Below, in pieces: positions 57,934-64,000 of a stretch of 64,000 nt of DNA. Both the position numbers and the translations under genes were made by a program. Positions within the stretch are counted from its first letter, which is position 1. Each line of letters starts with the position of its first letter. The stretch covers positions 992,001 through 1,056,000 of the forward strand of contig NZ_BAAAGF010000001.1 in NCBI RefSeq assembly GCF_039524015.1. The letters run 5' to 3'. The notes beneath the pieces were generated by a model. That model did no database searches and was not told the origin of the DNA. It saw only the letters and a list, made by a program, of their open reading frames with translations. This stretch comes from Gaetbulibacter_B jejuensis (GTDB lineage Bacteria; Bacteroidota; Bacteroidia; Flavobacteriales; Flavobacteriaceae).

Positions 57934-59727
57934 TTATTTAACTGCTATTTTTGTTTTGTAACTGATACCTTCTTTATTTTCAATATTTAAAACATACACT
58001 CCAGAGTCTAAATTTAAAGGAATAGTAGTTCTGCTACTTAAGGTTGTGTTTGTGGTATTGTAAACTAATTTCCCAGTAATATCAATTAAAGATATTGTAG
58101 CGTCATTAACGGTTGAATTGCTTAAAATTAATAACTCGTGGTTAATTGGGTTTTTACCAATTTTTAGTGTAGCTACATTATCAAATTCAGAGTTTGATAA
58201 TGTTTCAGGCATAATTTCATCTAATGCAAAAAGTACATTAGCTTCAGTTAATTGAACATGATTTTCATTATCTGTTGGCATGTACCAGTTAACAAATGGT
58301 GTGCTGTTTGTAGTGTCTTCTGTACTATCGTTGCTTAGATTAATGTTGTGATACCAGTTAATTTCGTTGTTGGTTGACTCTAAAGCCATCGCACTTACAG
58401 ATGGTATAAAATTGAATTTATCAATTTGTAAGGCAGCAATAAAATCGCCAACTAAACCTTCGGAGCCTAAACCATCAGTAAAGCCACCTAAGTCAAAAAG
58501 CCCACCAGAAGCAGCATCAACACCATCAGAAAAGCTAGGAGCTTGTGCATTCACTTCGATATCAAAAATTGTTATGGTTCCAAAGAAATTAGCTTCAACT
58601 AATATTTTACTAATTAATTGACTTCCATCAGCTGTTGCTGGAGTTAAGTTAACTCCAATTTGTGCTGTCGTAGGAAGAGGTGTGTCAGGAACATTAAAAG
58701 TATCGTCAATTACCGTAAACCCAGGAGTAACATTGGTAACACCATCTTTTGCTTTGTAAGGAGATCCTATTCCGCTACCGTTTATAATAGATACATTTCT
58801 AGTGTTTTGAGGAAATCCTGTTGGAGTTAAGCTGTTTATATTGGCATCAAATATTATTTTAAAAGGATGTGGCTCTGGAAGAAGTTTTGTTGGGTCAAAC
58901 TCCACATCGCTACCTGATGCTAAATGCGGTTCTAAATGATCAACCAATAATTGTCTTGCGGCTGATGATTTTAATAGACCATTTACTACTGGTTGTAATT
59001 CAGCAACGTTTAAATCTTCTCCAAGACCAAAAGCTAAAAAGTTAAATTGGTGTTGAAACCCTAAAGGAACATTAGCTCCATGGTGTGGAGCGTCAAAAGA
59101 AATCCAAAGTCTTGTTTCGTGGTCAAGAGTTTGATTTTCCATGTAGTTTAATGCGTATCTTGAAATTAATCCTCCCATGCTTGGGCCAATAATAACCAGT
59201 TCTTCTTCACCTACTTTATTAGCGTTAAGTGTATTGATTAATTCCACTAGAAGCATAGCGTTGCGTTCCATAAAATCAGCTCCACCATCAATTAATGTGC
59301 TTCCAGGGTAATCTAACTCATCAATAACCATATCAGCATTGGTGTCCGTAGCATCATCAACATTTAGCAATGTATTATCAGATAATCTTAAATATTGTGG
59401 AAAGTTTAAAACTACAACATCAAAACCTTCAGCTCTAACAAGATCAGCAAGATTTTGAGCACCACTTGTTCCTGTGAAATCTAATAAGCTGTAAAGACCA
59501 TTAATATCTCTTGTGTCTCCTGGATCAAATCCATCTACAAGAATAATAGGTTTATCTAGTATTCCGTCAACAAAATCAGGAAATATTTCATATTCACCTA
59601 ATCCAGCAAAACTTGCAGTTCCTGAATAGGCTGATAAATCGGCAGTAATTGAAGATTCAAACTCTACAGTTTGAGCTTGAACAAAGAGAGGAAATACTAA
59701 TAATAGCAAAAAGTAATTTTTCATCAT
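57934..59727 (-). CDS. T9SS-exported alpha/beta-hydrolase (lipase/esterase-like)
   Basis: 597-residue secreted protein. Signal peptide ends at FVQAQ (about residue 19). Residues about 55-260 form an alpha/beta-hydrolase core with KPIILVDGFDPGD (oxyanion strand), the nucleophile elbow GPSMGG (Ser183) and FDAPHHGANVP, as in PGAP1/triacylglycerol-lipase-like proteins. The middle (about 260-500) is a Gly/Asp-rich region with no recognised domain. Residues about 515-597 are a type A T9SS sorting domain (KIGKNPINHELLI, ISLIDITGKLVYN, LDSGVYVLNIE, terminal KIAVK). It should be released or anchored at the cell surface and act on an extracellular ester or lipid; the substrate is unknown. Monocistronic. 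Confidence 0.85.
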   Translation of the reverse strand: MMKNYFLLLLVFPLFVQAQTVEFESSITADLSAYSGTASFAGLGEYEIFPDFVDGILDKPIILVDGFDPGDTRDINGLYSLLDFTGTSGAQNLADLVRAEGFDVVVLNFPQYLRLSDNTLLNVDDATDTNADMVIDELDYPGSTLIDGGADFMERNAMLLVELINTLNANKVGEEELVIIGPSMGGLISRYALNYMENQTLDHETRLWISFDAPHHGANVPLGFQHQFNFLAFGLGEDLNVAELQPVVNGLLKSSAARQLLVDHLEPHLASGSDVEFDPTKLLPEPHPFKIIFDANINSLTPTGFPQNTRNVSIINGSGIGSPYKAKDGVTNVTPGFTVIDDTFNVPDTPLPTTAQIGVNLTPATADGSQLISKILVEANFFGTITIFDIEVNAQAPSFSDGVDAASGGLFDLGGFTDGLGSEGLVGDFIAALQIDKFNFIPSVSAMALESTNNEINWYHNINLSNDSTEDTTNSTPFVNWYMPTDNENHVQLTEANVLFALDEIMPETLSNSEFDNVATLKIGKNPINHELLILSNSTVNDATISLIDITGKLVYNTTNTTLSSRTTIPLNLDSGVYVLNIENKEGISYKTKIAVK

Positions 59728-59760
59728 GGATAATTAATTTGAATTAATGCTTTCAAGATA

Positions 59761-59768
59761 CAAAGTTA
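59761..59768 (-). promoter_or_regulatory. -7 element (TAACTTTG) of the hydrolase gene
   Basis: The complement of CAAAGTTA is TAACTTTG, 33 bp before the ATG at 59727. The identical octamer precedes pruA and accD. Confidence 0.35.
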
Positions 59769-59810
59769 CATTTGGTTAAAGAGGTGTTATTTAATGTTTT
59801 AGGATGAAGT

Positions 59811-59847
59811 GCAAAAAAAATCCTCAAACGGTAAGGTTTGAGGATTT
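59811..59847 (-). terminator. pruA terminator
   Basis: 12-bp perfect stem AAATCCTCAAAC / GTTTGAGGATTT (59818-59829, 59836-59847) with a 6-nt loop; the minus strand ends in a run of T. It lies 23 bp after the pruA stop. Confidence 0.88.
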
Positions 59848-59870
59848 ATGGTCTTGAAAAATAGTATTTC

Positions 59871-61496
59871 TTATCCTAAAAATGGATACCTGTAATCTGT
59901 AGGAGTTACAAAAGTTTCTTTTACCATTCTTGGTGATACCCAACGTAATAAGTTTTGAGCAGAACCAGCTTTGTCATTGGTTCCTGATGCTCTTGCACCA
60001 CCAAAAGGTTGTTGACCAACAACAGCTCCTGTAGGTTTGTCATTGATATAGAAGTTACCTGCACTATTTTGTAATGCTTTTGTAGCCTCATCAATAGCAT
60101 ATCTGTCTGTTGCTAAAATAGCACCTGTTAATGCGTATTCGCTAGTTTCGTCAACTAATTTTAGAGTTTCAGAATATTGGTTTTCATCATACACATAAAT
60201 AGTGATTACAGGGCCAAATAATTCTGTACACATGGTTGTGTATTTTGGGTTTGTAGTCACAATAACTGTTGGTTCAATAAAATACCCTTTAGACTTATCA
60301 TAGTTTCCACCTACGATAATTTCAGCGTCTGCATCAGCTTTTGCACCATCAATATATTTTGCTAATTTATCAAACGAGCCTTCGTGAATAACAGCTGTAA
60401 TAAAGTTGCTCATATCTTCTGGAGAACCCATTTTAAATGATTTAACATCTTCTATTACAAAGTTTTTAACATCTTCCCAAAGGTTTGAAGGAATATAAGC
60501 TCTAGATGCTGCACTACATTTTTGTCCTTGAAATTCAAAAGCACCACGAACAATAGCAGTTGCTACTTGTTTAGCATTTGCAGATTTGTGAGCAACGATG
60601 AAATCTTTTCCTCCAGTTTCACCTACAATTCTTGGGTAGGTTTTGTAGTTGTGAATGTTGTTTCCTATTTGTTTCCAAAGGTCTTTAAAAACGTGTGTAG
60701 AACCTGTAAAGTGTAATCCAGAAAAATCAGGACTAGCCATTACTGTATCAGTAATCATAACAGGATCTCCAAACACAACGTTGATAACACCATCAGGAAC
60801 ACCAGCTTCTCTAAATACATCCATGATAACTTTTGCAGAGTAAATTTGGCTATCACTTGGTTTCCAAACAACAACATTCCCCATTAAAGCCATACAAGCT
60901 GGTAAGTTTCCAGCAATAGCTGTAAAGTTAAATGGAGTAACTGCGTAAGTGAATCCTTCTAGCGGACGATATTCAATACGGTTCCAAGCATCGCTTGTGC
61001 TTTCTGGTTGGTCCATGTAAATGTCAGTCATAAACTGAACATTAAAACGTAAGAAATCTATCAGCTCACAAGCCGAATCAATTTCTGCTTGATGAATTGT
61101 TTTAGATTGCGCTATCATTGTAGCAGCGTTTATTTTAGCTCTGTAAGGACCTGCGATTAATTCGGCAGCTTTTAAAAAGATACCAGCACGATGTTCCCAA
61201 GGTAATTGAGACCACGTTTTTCTTGCTTCAAGTGCAGTTGCTATAGCTTCTTCTACGTGAGATTTTTCAGCTAAATGATACGTTCCCACAATATGTTGAT
61301 GATCATGAGGAGGCGACATGGTTCTGGTGTTACCTGTTTCAACATCTTTTCCGTTGATATATAAAGGTACATCCACTTTGCTATTGAACATTTCTTTGTA
61401 TGCTTTTAAAACAGCTTCCCTTTCAGGAGATCCTGGAGCATACGATTTTACAGGTTCGTTTACAGCTATTGGTACGTTAAAGAATCCTTTTCCCAT
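59871..61496 (-). CDS. pruA: L-glutamate gamma-semialdehyde (P5C) dehydrogenase
   Basis: NAD+-dependent oxidation of glutamate-5-semialdehyde/P5C to glutamate in proline catabolism. The 541-residue ALDH-superfamily protein shows TPFNFTAIAGNLPACMALMGNVVVWKPSD, GVINVVFGDP, FTGSTHVFKDLW, catalytic Glu in IVGETGGKDF and catalytic Cys in FQGQKCSAASRAY, then FGPVITIYVYDE and QQPFGGARASGTNDKAG. Length matches the eukaryote-like single-domain P5CDH and lacks a PutA proline dehydrogenase fusion. It performs the reverse carbon flow to the proC-proB-proA operon at 33431-36230. Confidence 0.96.
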   Translation of the reverse strand: MGKGFFNVPIAVNEPVKSYAPGSPEREAVLKAYKEMFNSKVDVPLYINGKDVETGNTRTMSPPHDHQHIVGTYHLAEKSHVEEAIATALEARKTWSQLPWEHRAGIFLKAAELIAGPYRAKINAATMIAQSKTIHQAEIDSACELIDFLRFNVQFMTDIYMDQPESTSDAWNRIEYRPLEGFTYAVTPFNFTAIAGNLPACMALMGNVVVWKPSDSQIYSAKVIMDVFREAGVPDGVINVVFGDPVMITDTVMASPDFSGLHFTGSTHVFKDLWKQIGNNIHNYKTYPRIVGETGGKDFIVAHKSANAKQVATAIVRGAFEFQGQKCSAASRAYIPSNLWEDVKNFVIEDVKSFKMGSPEDMSNFITAVIHEGSFDKLAKYIDGAKADADAEIIVGGNYDKSKGYFIEPTVIVTTNPKYTTMCTELFGPVITIYVYDENQYSETLKLVDETSEYALTGAILATDRYAIDEATKALQNSAGNFYINDKPTGAVVGQQPFGGARASGTNDKAGSAQNLLRWVSPRMVKETFVTPTDYRYPFLG

Positions 61497-61538
61497 GATT
61501 TTATTTTAATGATTTATGGTATAAATTTTTGATGTGCA

Positions 61539-61546
61539 AAGTTACA
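61539..61546 (-). promoter_or_regulatory. -7 element (TAACTTTG) of pruA
   Basis: The complement of CAAAGTTA reads TAACTTTG, 42 bp before the pruA ATG. Confidence 0.35.
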
Positions 61547-61670
61547 ATTTTTTAAGGACTTAAATGAAGATGCTTTTTTAAATCGAAGTTAAAGTATTGG
61601 TTATTTTTTTGTAAGTTGTTTGCTTTATTTTTGACAAATGTGTTCATGTTTCAACAGAAATCCCTAATGA

Positions 61671-62672
61671 ATGATTAATAGCGGAATAATTTTAACTCTT
61701 GCTTATCCTGAAACCATTGTATCTCATGCAGAAGAGTGGTATTCACCTCTTTTAAAATATATAGGAATAGGAAGTAAAACACATGTGCGTGCTGGTCATG
61801 CAGCCTTGGTGCTTATTGATAGAGTAACTGGAGTATTGGAGTATCATGATTTTGGTAGATATATTACTTCTGAACCTAATGGTAGGGTTAGAGGGATGGA
61901 TACCGATCACGAACTAAGATTTCCTTTAAAAGCTGTAATAGAAAATGGTACAATAGTTAACCTGGATGAGATTCTTCAATTTTTAGGAACACATCCTAGG
62001 CTAACTCATGGTGATGGAACATTATATGCTTCGGTTTGTGATGAAGTGAATTATGATTTGGCGCGAACACATATTACTAAGATGCAAAACAAACATTTTA
62101 TACGTTATGCTGCTTTTATAAAAGAAGCTTGTAATTGTGCGCGTTTTGTGACCGATGCACTAATTGCGAGTGTCACTAATAAGTCAATTAAAAAGAAATT
62201 GATAATTTCTAAATGGTTTACACCAAGTACAATAGGTAATGTTGTACTTGCTAAAACTGTTGGAGATGTGTTTTTGGTTTCAGAAACTGGAGCGATTTCA
62301 AAGTTTAATTCTTCAGTAGGTAAAGAAAATAGACGTTTGTTTTTAGATAGACTGAAAGGTTATAATCCTAGTGTAATAGGAACTTTAGAACCTAAACACA
62401 ATGCTGAAAAAGAAAATCATGCACAATGGTTAAGTGGTATTGCAGCTGGAGCTTGGTTTGAATTACATGATTTTACTAACGAGATGGAATATCGTTTTAG
62501 AAGAATTTCGCCTTACGGAACTATTGATGTTGATGGTATTTATACTATTAACCAAAAAGGATTCGATTACACCTTAGAATATGAATTTATACATTACTCA
62601 AACTGTAAGTTTTTTCATGTTGAGCAAAACCAAGTCGTTTATAAATTTGATTTCTTGAAAAGCACTAATTAA
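61671..62672 (+). CDS. Conserved hypothetical protein (DUF6695-like)
   Basis: 333-residue soluble protein without signal peptide. Early strands LTLAYPETIVSHAEEWY, KTHVRAGHAALVLIDRVTGVLEYHDFGRY and the segment IKEACNCARFVTDALIAS, with His and Cys residues, suggest an NlpC/P60-like or LRAT-like papain fold (conserved His in GHAALVLI, Cys in CNCARFV). This would make it a candidate cysteine hydrolase or acyltransferase, but I cannot confirm it. I recall the family only as DUF6695, common in Flavobacteriaceae. Its stop overlaps the convergent apaG stop by 8 bp. Confidence 0.75.
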   Translation: MINSGIILTLAYPETIVSHAEEWYSPLLKYIGIGSKTHVRAGHAALVLIDRVTGVLEYHDFGRYITSEPNGRVRGMDTDHELRFPLKAVIENGTIVNLDEILQFLGTHPRLTHGDGTLYASVCDEVNYDLARTHITKMQNKHFIRYAAFIKEACNCARFVTDALIASVTNKSIKKKLIISKWFTPSTIGNVVLAKTVGDVFLVSETGAISKFNSSVGKENRRLFLDRLKGYNPSVIGTLEPKHNAEKENHAQWLSGIAAGAWFELHDFTNEMEYRFRRISPYGTIDVDGIYTINQKGFDYTLEYEFIHYSNCKFFHVEQNQVVYKFDFLKSTN

Positions 62673-63051
62673 GAGCAAAAGGAGCGCTTAGCTTAAAAGA
62701 AGGAATAATAACTTTAAACTTATTAGTGTTGGTAAAGTTTACCATGTTGTAGTACCCTTGCATTGCACCAAAAGGAGAGGTTAGTAAACATCCAGAATTG
62801 TATGTGTGCGATTCTCCTGGTTTTAAAACAGGTTTCTTGCCAATAACACCTTCACCTTCTATAATTTCGGTATTGTTTAATGCGTCCATTATTTTCCAGT
62901 ATCTGGAATTGAGCTGAACCGAATCTTTACTTTGATTTTCAATAGTTACTTTGTACCCAAAAGCAAAGTGCACTTTATAATTTTTATAAAAAGTGCCCTC
63001 AAAGGTTGTCTCTACTGAAATTTTTATTCCGCTTGTAACTTGTTGTACCAT
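62665..63051 (-). CDS. apaG: ApaG family protein
   Basis: 128-residue protein with an immunoglobulin/fibronectin-like fold. Motifs: VHFAFGYKVTIENQSKDSVQLNSRYWKIMDA, EGEGVIGKKPVLKPGESHTYNSGCLLTSPFGAMQGYYNM, the ApaG hallmark. In enterobacteria it is linked to Co2+ resistance and Mg2+ efflux; the molecular role is unresolved. It lies between the decarboxylase gene (111 bp upstream) and the convergent hypothetical gene. Confidence 0.95.
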   Translation of the reverse strand: MVQQVTSGIKISVETTFEGTFYKNYKVHFAFGYKVTIENQSKDSVQLNSRYWKIMDALNNTEIIEGEGVIGKKPVLKPGESHTYNSGCLLTSPFGAMQGYYNMVNFTNTNKFKVIIPSFKLSAPFALN

Positions 63052-63162
63052 GTGGGGATTAGAACAATGATAGTTGTTAAATATAATAATATTTTCTTTT
63101 AGTCGCTATTATTTCACAACAAATAGACTAATTTTTAACAACTTAACACTATTTTTTCTTTG

Positions 63163-64000
63163 TTATGCTAAATTTTTAGTTTTAACGAACGTTTCTAAGG
63201 ATTTGAAAAAGTTTGAGATATCGTTTTTATCAATAGAACTGTTTATGGTAACGAGCCTAATAAAGTCAGTGTCGTTAAAAGAACCATAGCCTACCATTAA
63301 TTCTGCACTTTCATAAAGTTTGGTGCAAAGTGTTTTGGCATCAATAGCTTTGTAGTTGAAACAAACTGATATGGAGTCTTCAAAACTATAAAGTGTATAG
63401 TCAGGATGCGCTTTTATATAATCTCTAGCATAATCGGCTATTTCAAATTGCTTATCAACTATTTTTTCTAAACCAGTAGTGCCAACCGATTTCCATAGTG
63501 TCCAAAATTTTAAAGCATCATTTCTCCTTCCGCATTGCAATGATGTTTTTCCTAAATTGAAATCATCACCATCAGTTTGGTATAAATATTCTGCATCGTT
63601 AGAAAATGACTGATTTAAATATTTTTTATCCTGAACAACAATTATCGAACAGCTTAGAGGTGTCCCTAGCATTTTATGAGCATTGATGCTAAACGAATCT
63701 GTTTTTTCAATACCACTCACTAAGTGTTTGTACTTTTTACTAAAAATAACCGATCCTCCATAAGCACCATCAAGGTGTAACCATAAATTATATGTGTTAC
63801 AAATAGGGCTTATTTCCTCAACGTTATCAAAAGCACCTAAAACCGTTGTGCCTGCTGTAGCATTGACAAAAAAGGGTTGGTTGTTGTTTGCTAAATCTTC
63901 TTTGATTTTAAGTTCAAGGTCGCTAGCAAGCATTTGTCCTTCGGCATTAACCTTAACTTGTCTTACTTGGTCTCTTCCAATTCCCATTAATGCAGCATTT
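63163..64000 (-). CDS. PLP-dependent decarboxylase (group II), 5' part outside window
   Basis: C-terminal 278 residues of a fold-type I, group II amino-acid decarboxylase (aromatic-L-amino-acid, glutamate or diaminobutyrate type). The reading frame continues past 64000 (upstream codons read N-A-A-L before the Met at 63987), so the start is missing. Visible: FFVNATAGTTVLGAFDNVEEI, LWLHLDGAYGGSVIFSKKYKHLVSGIEKTDSFSINAHKMLGTPLSCSIIVV (PLP-binding Asp and Lys: NAHKML), and LQCGRRNDALKFWTLWKSVGTTGLEKIVD. Substrate cannot be told from this part. Confidence 0.9.
   Translation of the reverse strand, partial: NAALMGIGRDQVRQVKVNAEGQMLASDLELKIKEDLANNNQPFFVNATAGTTVLGAFDNVEEISPICNTYNLWLHLDGAYGGSVIFSKKYKHLVSGIEKTDSFSINAHKMLGTPLSCSIIVVQDKKYLNQSFSNDAEYLYQTDGDDFNLGKTSLQCGRRNDALKFWTLWKSVGTTGLEKIVDKQFEIADYARDYIKAHPDYTLYSFEDSISVCFNYKAIDAKTLCTKLYESAELMVGYGSFNDTDFIRLVTINSSIDKNDISNFFKSLETFVKTKNLA

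Noticed and set aside
1..64000. tRNA, rRNA, insertion sequences, prophage or plasmid functions
   Set aside because: I looked through the intergenic regions and coding sequences and found no clover-leaf-like, transposase, integrase or phage structural sequence.

Overview
The window is AT-rich bacterial chromosome from the phylum Bacteroidota, almost certainly a (probably marine) member of the Flavobacteriaceae. Evidence: paired SusC/SusD outer-membrane uptake proteins, two proteins with C-terminal type IX secretion (T9SS) sorting domains, a PorT-like T9SS protein, a short primary sigma factor without region 1.1, lipoproteins whose acylated Cys is followed by Asp/Glu-rich residues (the Bacteroidota surface-export signal), and TAnnTTTG -7 promoter elements. 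The genus cannot be fixed from the sequence alone. I saw no rRNA, tRNA, CRISPR array, insertion sequence or prophage.

Positions 1-27,700 form a polysaccharide utilization locus whose enzymes point to galactoglucomannan or glucomannan, with some beta-glucan capacity. A GH3 beta-glucosidase opens the window. A tight leftward operon from about 12,860 down to 2,414 encodes GH26 mannanase, Na+/sugar symporter, GH130 mannosylglucose phosphorylase, cellobiose/mannobiose 2-epimerase, a second GH26, a GH5 mannanase and a T9SS-exported GH9 glucanase, with 2-11 bp gaps. Divergently, an AraC-type regulator is followed by SusC, SusD, an IPT-domain surface glycan-binding protein, an unusual fasciclin-domain lipoprotein with a duplicated C-terminal module, and a GH27 alpha-galactosidase. 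Leftward GH5 and GH2 genes close the locus. The inferred flow is: surface cleavage of the backbone, SusCD import, removal of galactose and glucose in the periplasm, symport of beta-1,4-mannobiose, epimerisation to mannosylglucose, and phosphorolysis to mannose-1-phosphate and glucose. This is the route described for Bacteroides fragilis.

Positions 27,769-30,108 hold the most unusual unit: a small predicted Tat-exported lipoprotein whose mature part is essentially a tandem DGYYD repeat, followed by a two-domain glycosyltransferase (GT4-like plus GT9-like) that lacks an ATG start and lies in frame with the peptide gene. It could be a dedicated system for glycosylating or displaying a repeat peptide; this is inference.

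Positions 30,300-64,000 are mostly core genes: an MtfA-like peptidase, rpe, the primary sigma factor, proC-proB-proA, an ECF sigma factor with an anti-sigma/beta-barrel fusion, a Xre-type regulator with a candidate operator and a surface-repeat protein, pnp, rpsO, accD (all four zinc-ribbon cysteines replaced), class II aldolase, a TamA-like lipoprotein (TamL), a SpoU methyltransferase, porT, ubiE, trkA-trkH, two small membrane proteins, an aminotransferase, a fatty acid desaturase, rsmG, a T9SS-exported alpha/beta-hydrolase, pruA, a conserved hypothetical, apaG and a PLP-dependent decarboxylase cut by the window end.
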